The position numbers and the translations under genes were made by a program. The notes under the pieces were generated by a model. That model worked only from the letters and a program-made list of their open reading frames with translations. It was not told the origin of the DNA and did not search any database. A DNA stretch of 52,083 bases, from the NCBI GenBank assembly GCA_934148015.1, contig CAKPCU010000008.1, positions 1 through 52,083 of the forward strand, in the 5' to 3' direction. This stretch comes from an uncultured Bacilli bacterium. Its GTDB lineage: Bacteria; Bacillota_I; Bacilli_A; RF39; UBA660. Below, piece by piece: positions 24,573-33,732 of this stretch (positions are counted from its first letter, which is position 1; each line of letters starts with the position of its first letter).

Positions 24573-25748
24573 ATGAAATATTTTAAATTTTTTATTTTAC
24601 TTTTACTTATTTGTTTAACTGGTTGTTCAAAAACAATTATTGATGAGCTTCCAAAAGGCTATTATATAAATGTTAAGCAAAATGATATATTAGTATATGA
24701 TGATATTTTATTAAAAGATATAATAGAAAATACAAATTTAGATATTAATAAAAATGTTTTTATTAAAACTGATAAATTGGGAGAAAATATATATAATTTA
24801 CACTTTAAAATTAAAAGAAAAAATTACTTATATCATATAAAGTATAATGTTGTAGATAATGAAAAGCCAGTTGTTATATCATCTACTCACGTAGTTAAAA
24901 AAGGGTATGATAATAATTTATGTTCTTTAGTTAGTTATGGAGATAATTATGATAGAAATCCTTCTTGCAATGTAAATGGTACTTATGATGTAAATACGCC
25001 TGGCGTATATGATATATCATTTTCTATTAAAGATAGTAGTAATAATGAGCTTATTTATAACATGAAACTTAATGTGATAGATACTACTAGTACAAATAAT
25101 AACAGTAGTGATACTGATTCATCTATTTTGTTTAGTGAAATTTATAATAATTATAAAAATGATGATAATAAAATTGGCATTGATGTATCTAGATGGCAGA
25201 AAAATATAGATTTTAAAAAGGTTAAAGAAGCTGGATGCGAATTTGTATTTATTAGAATAGGTGTTCAAAAAGAAATAAATGGTATAGTTACTATAGATCC
25301 TAATTTTAAAAAAAATTATAAAAAGGCTAAAGAAGCTTCTTTAGATGTTGGAGTATATTTATATAGTATGGCATCAAATAAAAAGGAAGCTAGCAAGCAG
25401 GCATCTTGGGTTATTAAAACTTTAAATAATGAAAAATTAGAACTTCCTATAGTGTTTGACTGGGAAAATTTTTCTTCATTTAATTCATATAATTTAAATT
25501 TTAATGATATTAATTCTATTGCATTATCATATTTAGATACTTTAAAGAAAAATGGCTATGATGGTATGCTTTATAGTAGTAAAAATTATTTAGAGAATAT
25601 ATGGAATATTGATAATTATTCTGTATGGCTTGCACATTATACTAATAATACTAATTATTCTGGCAAGTATAAGGTTTGGCAGCTTACTAATAATGCTAAA
25701 ATAGATGGAATAGATAATTTAGTTGACGTAGATATACTTTATAAATAG
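24573..25748 (+). CDS. GH25 muramidase-like lipoprotein (391 aa)
   Basis: The signal is MKYFKFFILLLLICLTGCSK with a lipobox LTGC, so it is anchored outside the membrane. Residues about 40-185 form an Ig/cadherin-like segment with NVIDTT. The GH25 lysozyme domain starts at IGIDVSRWQ (Asp204 nucleophile region) and has PIVFDWENF (Asp296, Glu298), VYLYS and VWLAHYT, ending VWQLTNNAKIDGID. It should cut peptidoglycan. The start is not certain: ATG 24567 and GTG 24564 are alternatives. TACAAT (24552-24557) lies so close that the leader is almost absent, and no ribosome site is visible. Confidence 0.85.
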   Translation: MKYFKFFILLLLICLTGCSKTIIDELPKGYYINVKQNDILVYDDILLKDIIENTNLDINKNVFIKTDKLGENIYNLHFKIKRKNYLYHIKYNVVDNEKPVVISSTHVVKKGYDNNLCSLVSYGDNYDRNPSCNVNGTYDVNTPGVYDISFSIKDSSNNELIYNMKLNVIDTTSTNNNSSDTDSSILFSEIYNNYKNDDNKIGIDVSRWQKNIDFKKVKEAGCEFVFIRIGVQKEINGIVTIDPNFKKNYKKAKEASLDVGVYLYSMASNKKEASKQASWVIKTLNNEKLELPIVFDWENFSSFNSYNLNFNDINSIALSYLDTLKKNGYDGMLYSSKNYLENIWNIDNYSVWLAHYTNNTNYSGKYKVWQLTNNAKIDGIDNLVDVDILYK

Positions 25749-25761
25749 TGGTGGTGATAAT

Positions 25762-26979
25762 ATGAAAAGAGCTATTGTTTTATCTGGTGGTGGTGGAAAA
25801 GGTGGCTACCAGTTAGGATTTTGGATGGCTATTAGAAAACTTAAAATAGATTATAGTATAGTAACAGGTACTTCAATAGGAGCTATTAATGGTGCTTTTA
25901 TGGTACAAGGTAATTTTTCTGATGTATATAAACTTTGGTATTTTATGGATTATAAAAAGGTTTACAAAATAGATATGGAAACTAGTGGAAATAATACTAA
26001 TGGTAAAAAAGCTTTAGCTATTAATTATACTAAAGGTGCACTGCAAGGTGGATTAGAGACTCCAGGACTTGAGAAAATGATAAAAGAAAACATAGATCCT
26101 GATAAGTTCTTTAATTCTGATATAGACTATGGATTAGTTACTGTTAAATTTCCTTCTATGAAACCTGTTTTAATGACTAAAAATAAAATGGAAAAGGATA
26201 AACTCCATGATTATTTAATAGCATCTTCTTGCTGTTTTCCAGCTTTTAAAATAAAAAACATAGAAAATGAATCTTATATTGATGGTGGTTATTATGATAA
26301 TATGCCTATTAATTTAGCTATAGAGCTTGGTGCAGATGAAATAATTGGAGTTGATTTAAGAGCTATTGGTATTATGAGAAAGATTAAAGATAAGTCAGTA
26401 CCAATTACCATGATAACTCCAAGAAATAAGATAGGTAGTTTTTTAGTTATGAATAATAATCAAACAAGACTAGATATAAAGCTTGGATATAATGATACTA
26501 TGAAAACGTTTAATGCTTTAGATGGTAATTTTTATACGTTTAAAAAAGGCTCTTTAGATCGTAATTTTGATAGAATAAATGGTAGATTTTATGATAATTT
26601 AGATAGTTATATAAATAATGATATTTTAAGAAAAAAACACATAAAAATATATGGTAAAAATAAGACTTTAGAATTTAACAAAGTATTAGAAAATACAATG
26701 AGTGCATTTGATTTGGATGTAACTAAAATATATAGAACTTCTGTTGTTAATGTGCTTATCAAGAAAAAGTTTTTGAAAACTAATTTTAAGTCATACAATA
26801 CGATAATTGGTGCAATTAAAAATAATAGTGTTAAAAAAATGTTTGTAAGTAGTGAACTTATATGTTATATTTATAAAATACTAGAGCAAAATAAAAAAAC
26901 TAAGATAAATAATTTAGCAGTAATGTTTCCTAATGCATTTTTATGTGCTATATATTTAAAGACTATCTTAAGAAGGTAG
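25762..26979 (+). CDS. Patatin-like phospholipase (405 aa)
   Basis: The patatin hallmarks are all present: the oxyanion loop SGGGGKGGYQLG (8-19), the nucleophile elbow GTSIG (Ser38), and the DGG motif DGGYYDN (Asp174). Such enzymes hydrolyse acyl chains of lipids. The C-terminal 190 residues are unassigned. ATG 25762 follows GTGGTGG after the GH25 stop (13-base gap). The pentapeptide gene starts 3 bases after it, so the two are likely co-transcribed. Confidence 0.9.
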   Translation: MKRAIVLSGGGGKGGYQLGFWMAIRKLKIDYSIVTGTSIGAINGAFMVQGNFSDVYKLWYFMDYKKVYKIDMETSGNNTNGKKALAINYTKGALQGGLETPGLEKMIKENIDPDKFFNSDIDYGLVTVKFPSMKPVLMTKNKMEKDKLHDYLIASSCCFPAFKIKNIENESYIDGGYYDNMPINLAIELGADEIIGVDLRAIGIMRKIKDKSVPITMITPRNKIGSFLVMNNNQTRLDIKLGYNDTMKTFNALDGNFYTFKKGSLDRNFDRINGRFYDNLDSYINNDILRKKHIKIYGKNKTLEFNKVLENTMSAFDLDVTKIYRTSVVNVLIKKKFLKTNFKSYNTIIGAIKNNSVKKMFVSSELICYIYKILEQNKKTKINNLAVMFPNAFLCAIYLKTILRR

Positions 26980-26982
26980 GTT

Positions 26983-27615
26983 ATGTACAAAATAAAAAAA
27001 CCGATTATTAAAAATGAAATAATAAAGAAAGATATAAATGATGTTTCTTTTAACAAGGAAGATAAGATATATGATACATTATTTATAGGAGATGATCCTA
27101 ATAATATAATAAATAATGTAGAGTTTAATGGATGCACGTTTAAAAACATTAATTTTTCTAATTCATTGGTTAAAGATAATGATTTTATTGATTGTATATT
27201 TGATACATGTAATTTATCTAATGTAGAAATAAATGATAAATTAATTCTTAGGTGTGAATTTGTTAACTGCTTGCTTATTGGCACTTGTATAATTAATTCT
27301 AGTATAAAAGATGTAAGTTTTAATAATTGTAATATGGAATATTCTAATTATTCTTTAAAGACAGATAAATGTTTATTTGATAATTGCAATATGAAAAACA
27401 TTAGATTATTTGAAAATACATTTAAAAACACATATTTTGATAAGTGCAATTTTAATTTTGCAGAAATATATGAAAGTAGTTTAAATGGTATTGATTTATC
27501 AAATTGTGATATTAATGGTATAAATATAGATACAAAAAGTATAAAAGGTGCTATAGTAGATTTAAATGGAGCAATTGAATTGTCAAAATTGTTAGGCATA
27601 AAAATTAAGTTTTAG
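26983..27615 (+). CDS. Pentapeptide-repeat protein (210 aa)
   Basis: From residue 45 the sequence repeats A/N-F/L-x-x pentads such as GCTFKNINFSNSLVKDNDF, CIFDTCNLSNVEI and FDKCNFNFAEIYESSL, giving a right-handed beta-helix. The ending GIDLSNCDINGINID with LNGAIELSKLLGIKI resembles the end of Qnr-type proteins, which bind type II topoisomerases. That likeness is suggestive only. ATG 26983 follows AAGGTAGG. It lies 3 bases after the patatin gene. Confidence 0.85.
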   Translation: MYKIKKPIIKNEIIKKDINDVSFNKEDKIYDTLFIGDDPNNIINNVEFNGCTFKNINFSNSLVKDNDFIDCIFDTCNLSNVEINDKLILRCEFVNCLLIGTCIINSSIKDVSFNNCNMEYSNYSLKTDKCLFDNCNMKNIRLFENTFKNTYFDKCNFNFAEIYESSLNGIDLSNCDINGINIDTKSIKGAIVDLNGAIELSKLLGIKIKF

Positions 27616-27631
27616 AAGGGAAGTTTAAGTA

Positions 27632-28216
27632 ATGTTAGATAAGAAAAAAATATTTGAAAAAGAAATAGGATATGTAAATAATCCTAGATATAAAAAAGCT
27701 GGTATTTCACTTATAGAACTATTACCAGATTATTTCTTTAATGTTCCAGCTTCATCAACTGGTAAATTTCATCCATCATTTGCATTAGGAGATGGAGGAC
27801 TTGTAAGACATACTAAAGTAGCTGTTAGAATAGCTTATGAAATGTTTAATGATGAAAGTATAACTGGAGCTTATAGTAAAAATGAAAAAGACTTAATGAT
27901 ACTTTCATTAATCATGCATGATGGATTAAAATCAGGTCTTGAAAAATCAGAGTATACAAAGTTTGAACATCCTATTTTAGTGTGTGATTATATAAAGAAA
28001 AATAAAGATAAATTAGATTTTACAGATAAAGAAATAGAATTTATTTGCCATGTTATATCATCACATATGGGACCTTGGAATACTAATAATTATAGTGATA
28101 TTATTCTTCCAAAACCAGAATCAAAATTTCAAAGATTTGTTCATATGTGTGACTTTTTAGCAAGTCGTAAATTTTTAGATGTTAAGTTTGATTCTAATAA
28201 TAATATTATAGATTAA
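27632..28216 (+). CDS. HD domain hydrolase, phage-type (194 aa)
   Basis: The HD motif is LIMHDGLKSG with earlier LVRHTKVAVRIAYEM and later HVISSHMGPW; RFVHMCDFLASRKFL near the end is typical of this small HD group, often found in phage. The substrate is unknown, but the 'SSHMG' pattern points to nucleotide phosphohydrolase activity. ATG 27632 follows AGAAGGGAAG. It is probably the last gene of the patatin-pentapeptide unit. Confidence 0.85.
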   Translation: MLDKKKIFEKEIGYVNNPRYKKAGISLIELLPDYFFNVPASSTGKFHPSFALGDGGLVRHTKVAVRIAYEMFNDESITGAYSKNEKDLMILSLIMHDGLKSGLEKSEYTKFEHPILVCDYIKKNKDKLDFTDKEIEFICHVISSHMGPWNTNNYSDIILPKPESKFQRFVHMCDFLASRKFLDVKFDSNNNIID

Positions 28217-28236
28217 TTATGTTGTAGGAGGATTTT

Positions 28237-28608
28237 GTGAAAATAATAAAAATTTTATCGAATAATTCTTATATATTTTTAGACTTTTTATTAAAAGAAT
28301 TGTCGATGTATAATATTAGATATTTAGTTATTAAATATGATGATTATTATGAATTACATGTAAATGATAAGATTTATAGATTGTATGAAGATTTGTCTTA
28401 TAAAAGTATAGGAGATATTTATAATTATATTTTTAATAGTAATTTGTTTTTTTTAGATAATGATGAAATGGCTATTAACTATGATGATGATAAAAATGCT
28501 AAAATGAGAAAAAATACAATTAATAATGTTTCTAAAAGAAAAGAGTTAAAGAGACTAAATAACATGTATAAAATTAATAATATTTCTAAGCAGAGAAGAA
28601 AACGTTAA
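28237..28608 (+). CDS. Hypothetical protein with basic tail (123 aa)
   Basis: No family is recognised. The first 65 residues are mixed hydrophobic/acidic (ILSNNSYIFLDFLLKELSMY), followed by a Lys/Arg-rich end (KRKELKRL...KQRRKR) that could bind nucleic acid. GTG 28237 has TAGGAGG upstream, 20 bases after the HD stop, so it may end the same transcript. It is followed by the arsR promoter. Confidence 0.55.
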   Translation: MKIIKILSNNSYIFLDFLLKELSMYNIRYLVIKYDDYYELHVNDKIYRLYEDLSYKSIGDIYNYIFNSNLFFLDNDEMAINYDDDKNAKMRKNTINNVSKRKELKRLNNMYKINNISKQRRKR

Positions 28609-28615
28609 ATAAATA

Positions 28616-28644
28616 TTGACAGTTTCTTTTTTTATACATATAAT
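28616..28644 (+). promoter_or_regulatory. Consensus promoter for arsR-cadA
   Basis: TTGACA (28616-28621), 17 bases, TATAAT (28639-28644): a perfect match in both boxes. Repression would be needed to keep it quiet. Confidence 0.9.
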
Positions 28645-28649
28645 ATTAG

Positions 28650-28671
28650 TATATGAACATATATTCATATA
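28650..28671. promoter_or_regulatory. ArsR/SmtB operator
   Basis: TATATGAA-CATATA-TTCATATA is a near-perfect inverted repeat with the ATATGAA/TTCATAT arms of SmtB/CzrA-type operators. It begins six bases after the -10 and covers the transcript start, so it should block RNA polymerase. Confidence 0.9.
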
Positions 28672-28685
28672 GAAAGGATAAAGAT

Positions 28686-28976
28686 ATGAAACTTGATGAA
28701 GATAAAATAATAGATTTATCAGAACTATTTAAGATATTTGGTGATTCTACTAGGGTAAAGATAATAAATGTATTAATAAATGAAGAACTTTGTGTAAATG
28801 ATATTTCAGAAAAAATAGGGGTTAGTCAATCAGCAGTTTCGCATCAACTTAGAATACTTAAAGATTCAAAACTAGTTAAGTATAGAAAAGATGGAAACTT
28901 AACATACTATTTTTTAGCAGATGATCATGTTGAAAAAATTTTTATGATGGGATGTGAACATATAAATGAAATATAA
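28686..28976 (+). CDS. ArsR/SmtB-type metal-sensing repressor (96 aa)
   Basis: The winged-helix reader is VSQSAVSHQLRILKD. The metal site of helix alpha5 is complete: Asp79 and His81 (ADDH), His92 and Glu95 (CEHINE), spaced as in SmtB (D-x-H-x10-H-x2-E). The alpha3 site seems absent: ELCVND has only one Cys (Cys36) and no Cys pair. It should therefore sense zinc, cobalt or cadmium at alpha5 rather than act like CadC. ATG 28686 follows AGAAAGGA. It overlaps cadA by 11 bases. Confidence 0.9.
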   Translation: MKLDEDKIIDLSELFKIFGDSTRVKIINVLINEELCVNDISEKIGVSQSAVSHQLRILKDSKLVKYRKDGNLTYYFLADDHVEKIFMMGCEHINEI

Positions 28977-30999
28977 ATATAAATTAAGTAGTCTTGATTG
29001 TGCTGGGTGTGCACTTAATATTGAAAAGAAATTAAATGAAAATAGTGATATTAAAAGTGCTTCAGTTAATTTTTCTAAGCTTTTAATTACTGTTGAAACT
29101 GATAGTAAAAATCCTAAAAAATTAGTTTCTTCTATAGTAGATATGGTAGAACCTGATAGTAAGGTATTAGATTTAAATGAGGTGGTAGAAAATAAATCTA
29201 AATTAAAGTTTCATGTTGTAAGACTTATTTTAGGCATTTTATTTTCTATTATTGGAATATTTGTATTTGAAGGTAAGTTAGGTAAAATATTTATAATATT
29301 AGGCTATGCTATTTTGTTATATAGAACATTTACAAACGCAGTTAAATTGCTTATTAAATCTAAAACTATTAATGAAAATTTACTTGTTACAATATCTTGT
29401 GTTGGAGCTTATTTTACTAATAATATTCATGAAGGTTTAATGGTTATAATACTATATGAAATAGGTAAGATATTAGAAGAAGTAGCTATTAATAACTCTA
29501 GAAAATCAATTAGTAGTTTAATGGATATTAAGCCAGAATATGCTAATTTAAAGGTAGGAAAAAGAATAGAAAAAGTAGATCCTAACTTAGTTAATATAGA
29601 TAATATAATAATAGTTAAAAAGGGTGAAAAACTTCCTCTTGATGGTATTATTGTAAAGGGAAGTGCATCACTTGATACTGCTGCTTTAACAGGAGAAAGT
29701 AAGCTAAGAGATGTTAAAGAAGGAGATGCTGTTTTATCTGGTTCTATTAATATGGAAGGATTAATAGAGGTAAAGGTAACTAGTGCTTATGAAAACTCTA
29801 CAGTATCAAAAATACTTGAATTAACTGAAAATGCAAGTGATAGAAAAGCTAAGACAGAAAACTTTGTAGGAGCTGCTGCTAAAATATATACTCCAATTAT
29901 TATTATACTTGCAATTTTAATAGTATTAATACTTCCTTTATTTAAAATTAACTTTAATGATGCGATTTATAGAGCATTAGTATTCTTAGTAGTATCTTGT
30001 CCATGTGCTATTGCAATTAGTGTTCCACTTGGTTATTTTTCTGGTATCGGAAGAGCTTCTTTAGACGGAATATTAGTTAAAGGAAGTGACTATTTAGAGG
30101 CTCTAAGTGATGTAAGCGAGATAGTATTTGATAAAACTGGAACTATAACAAGTGGTGTTGCAAATGGATATGAGCTTGATATATTAGATAATAAATATAA
30201 AAAGGATGATGTTATTAATTACCTTGTAAAAGGTGAGATGTTATCTAATCATCCAGTAGCTAAATCTATATTAAAAATTTTTAACCAAAAGGTAAAGGCA
30301 GATGATGTTAAAAATTTTAAAGAACACAGCGGTAAAGGATTAAGTTTTGAAATAAAAAAAGATAAATTTAAGATTGGTTCTTCTTCCTTTGTTAAATTTA
30401 AAATTAATGACAATAGAATATATTTAAGTATTAATGAAAGTGTAGTAGCAGCTTTAAAATTAATTGATGATGTGAAAAAAGATTCTCCTAAGGCTATAGA
30501 AGAACTTAAAAATATGAATATTAAAACATTTATGTTTACGGGAGATAATAAGGATGTTGCTCTTGAAATAGCTAAAAGGGCAAACATAGATAATGTTAAG
30601 TATGAAATGCTTCCAATAGATAAATATAATGAGTTAGAAAAACTAATTAAAAATAATAAAAAGAAAACTGCGTTTGTTGGTGACGGAATAAATGATGCAC
30701 CATCTCTTGCTTTATCTAGCGTTGGTATATCAATGGGTGGTGTTGGATCATCGTCTGCTATAGAAGCATCTGATGTTGTTATAATGAATGATTCGCTTCT
30801 TAAAATTCCAAAAGCTATTAAAATATCAAAACTAACTAAAAAGATAATTAAACAGAATTTAATTTTTGCAATAGGGGTAAAGGTATTAGTGCTATTACTT
30901 AGTTTTTTTGGAATAGCTAGTATGTGGCAAGCAGTGTTTGCAGATACAGGAGTTACACTTCTTGCTATTTTAAATACAACTAGAATATTTAAAAAATAA
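28966..30999 (+). CDS. cadA: P1B-type heavy-metal ATPase, Zn/Cd/Pb exporter (CadA/ZntA-like)
   Basis: This pump uses ATP to export divalent metals. It has an N-terminal HMA domain with CAGC (Cys12-Cys15), membrane segments from about residue 80, TGES, the metal gate SCPCA (near 345), DKTGTIT (Asp389 region), NHP and GDGINDAPSL. The last membrane segment has the ADTG of zinc/cadmium type P1B-2 pumps. ATG 28966 lies inside arsR. Length (677) is normal, and the sensor gene supports metal control. Confidence 0.92.
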   Translation: MKYKYKLSSLDCAGCALNIEKKLNENSDIKSASVNFSKLLITVETDSKNPKKLVSSIVDMVEPDSKVLDLNEVVENKSKLKFHVVRLILGILFSIIGIFVFEGKLGKIFIILGYAILLYRTFTNAVKLLIKSKTINENLLVTISCVGAYFTNNIHEGLMVIILYEIGKILEEVAINNSRKSISSLMDIKPEYANLKVGKRIEKVDPNLVNIDNIIIVKKGEKLPLDGIIVKGSASLDTAALTGESKLRDVKEGDAVLSGSINMEGLIEVKVTSAYENSTVSKILELTENASDRKAKTENFVGAAAKIYTPIIIILAILIVLILPLFKINFNDAIYRALVFLVVSCPCAIAISVPLGYFSGIGRASLDGILVKGSDYLEALSDVSEIVFDKTGTITSGVANGYELDILDNKYKKDDVINYLVKGEMLSNHPVAKSILKIFNQKVKADDVKNFKEHSGKGLSFEIKKDKFKIGSSSFVKFKINDNRIYLSINESVVAALKLIDDVKKDSPKAIEELKNMNIKTFMFTGDNKDVALEIAKRANIDNVKYEMLPIDKYNELEKLIKNNKKKTAFVGDGINDAPSLALSSVGISMGGVGSSSAIEASDVVIMNDSLLKIPKAIKISKLTKKIIKQNLIFAIGVKVLVLLLSFFGIASMWQAVFADTGVTLLAILNTTRIFKK

Positions 31000-31002
31000 A
31001 AT

Positions 31003-31056
31003 ATACATTCTATCATATTGTGCATTTATAATTAGTATGATAGAATGTATTTGTTA
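31003..31056 (+). terminator. Terminator of the arsR-cadA operon
   Basis: ATACATTCTATCATA (31003-31017) pairs perfectly with TATGATAGAATGTAT (31036-31050). The T tail is only TTGTT. Within it lies a possible tRNA-Thr promoter: TTGTGC (31018-31023), 17 bases, TAGAAT (31041-31046). Confidence 0.75.
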
Positions 31057-31057
31057 A

Positions 31058-31131
31058 GCCTCCTTAGTTAAGTGGTATAACGCAGCCATGGTAAGGCTGA
31101 ATTGTAAGTTCGATTCTTACAGGAGGCACCA
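31058..31131 (+). tRNA. tRNA-Thr (anticodon GGT)
   Basis: The 74-base gene has acceptor GCCTCCT/AGGAGGC, discriminator A and encoded CCA. The anticodon arm is CAGCC-ATGGTAA-GGCTG, so the anticodon is GGT (reads ACC/ACT). The T arm is GTAAG-TTCGATT-CTTAC. The D arm keeps GG. The amino acid is assigned from the anticodon alone. It lies at the left edge of a decayed element. Confidence 0.9.
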
Positions 31132-31141
31132 GATTGATAGA

Positions 31142-31162
31142 AAACTCGAACTTTTCGAGTTT
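31142..31162 (+). repeat. Perfect hairpin after tRNA-Thr
   Basis: AAACTCGAA and TTCGAGTTT with a 3-base loop. There is no T run, so it may be a processing end or part of a terminator. Confidence 0.6.
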
Positions 31163-31174
31163 AAGTAATAAATG

Positions 31175-31199
31175 CTAACTAGAAATAGTTAGTTTTTTT
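31175..31199 (+). terminator. Intrinsic terminator with GAAA loop
   Basis: CTAACTA (31175-31181), GAAA, TAGTTAG (31186-31192), then seven T. A related hairpin with the same ACTAGAAATAGT core lies at 34242-34259. Confidence 0.85.
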
Positions 31200-31228
31200 G
31201 TTATTTAAGAAAGGATAAGTGATGAGTT

Positions 31229-31498
31229 ATGACAATAGAAACTAAAGAACTTATAATAAGTGAAGAATTAAAAAGAAAGGTTGAAATGATTTGCAGGTTT
31301 GCTTATGTGGACTACTCTATTACAAATGGAAATATTAGAAGTATTAAGAATACTAATATTGCTTATGTAAAACCTCATATAGTAAGAATAAATAATATTA
31401 ACTATCTATTATTTGATAACTCCAATTATATTTTTATAAATGGCTATGATAAAAAAATAGAATTTAAAGATTTTGAAAATTATATAAAATCACACTAA
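31229..31498 (+). CDS. Hypothetical small protein in the decayed element (89 aa)
   Basis: No family is recognised. The protein is soluble and Lys/Asn/Ile-rich (MTIETKELIISEELKRKVEM; INYLLFDNSNYIFINGYDKK). ATG 31229 has AAGAAAGG about 13 bases upstream, slightly far. It stands between tRNA-Thr and the recombinase gene and may be element cargo. Confidence 0.55.
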   Translation: MTIETKELIISEELKRKVEMICRFAYVDYSITNGNIRSIKNTNIAYVKPHIVRINNINYLLFDNSNYIFINGYDKKIEFKDFENYIKSH

Positions 31499-31574
31499 TA
31501 TATAATATTTTTAAATTTTAGACTTTACTTTTTGCTTTTAAAGTGCCAAACATATGAAAGGAAGTGTTAAAAAT

Positions 31575-33427
31575 ATGGATGAAAAAAGAAAAATTGCAGG
31601 TATTTATAAAAGAGTATCTACATTAGACCAAAAACGAGAAGGATTTAGTTTACCAGAACAAGAAGAAAAATTAAGAGAGTTTTGTAAGTTTAAAGGTTAT
31701 GAAATTTACAAAGTATATGAGGATGCAGGAATAAGTGCTAAAAATGATAAAAGACCAGCATATCAAGAAATGATACAAGATATTAAAGATAAAAAGATTA
31801 ATGTTATAGTTGCTTTTAAATTAGATAGATTAACAAGAAGTGTTTATGATATTGAAAAGTTAATGAAGTTTGTTAATGATAATGATTGCGATATTGATTG
31901 TATGGCAGATGAATCAAATACTACTACATCAAATGGTAGAATGGTTATGAGAATAATGACTAGTGTTAGTCAAAATGAAATAGAAAAATGTAGTGAAAGA
32001 ACAAAGCTTGGAATGGTTGGTGCTATTAAATCAGGTCATATTCCAAATCGTAGTCCGCTAGGTTTTACAAGAGATAATAAAAAATTAGTACCAAATCCTC
32101 TTACAAAAGATATTATTGTTAGAGTATTTGATTTATATTTAGAGGGAAAAAGTCATCAAACTATTGCAAATATATTTAATAAAGAGCAAGTATTAAATAA
32201 AACAAATTGGTATGACTCTACTATTCAAAAAATATTATCTAATGAACTTTATAAAGGAGATTTTGTAAATGGTAAAAGAACTAAACATCCTATATATTAT
32301 GAAAATGTAGTTGAGCCAATAGTATCAAAACAAAAATGGGATAATTGCCAAAGTCAAAAGTTAAGAAATGCTAGACATTATGAAAGAACTGGAACTTATC
32401 TATTTACCAATAAACTTAAATGTTCTAAATGTGGTAGATTTCTAGGTGGAAGTGCTACTACTAAAAAGAATGGCAAAAAATACTATTATTATAAATGTGA
32501 GCATTGTAAATCTTCTTTTAAAGAAGCAGACATAGAACAACAGTTATTAGCAATATTTATAGAGCTTATTAAAACAGATGAACTTATAAATAATTATTAC
32601 ACACCATTTATTAAATCTAAATTTGATAATAAAGAGATAAATTATAATAAACAAATTAAAGATTTTGATAAACAATTGGATAGAATTAAAACAGCATATA
32701 TTAAAGGTATTATGAAATTAGAAGACTTTGATAAAGAAATTAAACATATAGAATATCAAAAAAATAATTTAGAAAATAAATTAAAAGAACAAAAGCAATA
32801 TGAAAATTTGAATTTACAATAGATGATTTGCTTATATTACAAGATAAACAAAATATGGATATATTTGTTAAACCAGAAATATTCTTTTCTAATATCTATG
32901 GATGGTTAAATTTACTAAAAGAAGAAAAATAAAAAATAATAGCTACATATATTGATAATTTAGTTGTAGAAAAGAAAAATGATAAAACTATAATTAAGGA
33001 AACTAACTTTAGAAGTAGTTTTATAATAGATTTAATTAACTATAACAAAGAATATGGATTGCCTTTAAATATTAATTTATTTCAAGATGAATATGGATTA
33101 CCACTAGCAACAAATAGAGAAATAAAGATTTCTATTGATGCCCAAAAATATTTTAACAAATTAGTAGAAGTATTAGGTAATGATTATAAATTAAACTATT
33201 ATCTAACTGAACCAGATCAAGATTTTAGAAACATAGTATTTAAGTCTAATATTGATATAGAAAAAATAATTAGAATAATATTAATCAATGATAATAAAAA
33301 ATATAAAAACAATAAATTAAAAATTGGAATTATAACTCTTGACTTAAGTGATATAAAAGCAGAAAATGGAAAACAGCTTTTTAAAGATTTTTTTAAAAAA
33401 TTTAAAGAAATATATGATAGTGTTTAA
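31575..33427 (+). pseudogene. Large serine recombinase, frameshifted and with a stop
   Basis: The N-terminal half is sound: Ser15 in IYKRVSTLDQ, KLDRLTRS, then a recombinase domain and a zinc ribbon (LKCSKCGRF...YKCEHCKS), and a coiled-coil rich in Lys. It stops at TAG 32820-32822. The next frame continues from about 32803 (KFEFTIDDLLILQDKQ) with one A missing in AAAA, meets TAA 32930-32932 (probably a CAA), then runs open to 33427 (KKIIATYIDNL, where the stop stands for Gln). ATG 31575 is preferred over 31554, which would read through the ribosome site AAAGGAAGTG. The gene is very likely inactive; a truncated form of 415 aa could still be made. Confidence 0.85.
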
Positions 33428-33532
33428 TAAAAATAAAACATCCATATTTACACCATAAAAAATATAGAATGTCCATAATATGGATGTTAATAAAATTATT
33501 ATAATTCCCTATAAAATAAGGAAAAATTTAAC
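33428..33532. other. Intergenic sequence with an inverted repeat
   Basis: CATCCATATT (33440-33449) can pair with AATATGGATG (33478-33487) across a loop of about 30 bases. No T run follows. No gene is seen here. Confidence 0.4.
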
Positions 33533-33561
33533 ATATATGGAGTAATTGCTCCATATTTTTT
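33533..33561 (+). terminator. Intrinsic terminator after the recombinase remnant
   Basis: ATATGGAG (33535-33542) pairs with CTCCATAT (33549-33556), then T (33556-33561). Confidence 0.85.
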
Positions 33562-33565
33562 AGTG

Positions 33566-33586
33566 TATTTTGCAAGTGCAAAATAA
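33566..33586. repeat. Short palindrome TATTTTGCA-TGCAAAATA
   Basis: The arms are 9 bases with AG between them. It lies just right of the terminator and could be a recombination or protein site; no use is known. Confidence 0.5.
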
Positions 33587-33732
33587 GAAATGCTAGCATC
33601 ATAAAACCATATAATATAAGTATTTATATATGGTAATGCTATCATTCCTCTTATCCTGCTTTTTAATTAACTATAAAAATACGATATAAAAATGAACAAT
33701 TGTCATTTAATATATTAAAAAAACATTATTTT

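Noticed and set aside
30249..31025. Long minus-strand frame opposite cadA
   Set aside because: It is 258 codons, but it lies opposite the conserved ATPase domains and contains only runs expected from the reverse of that gene.
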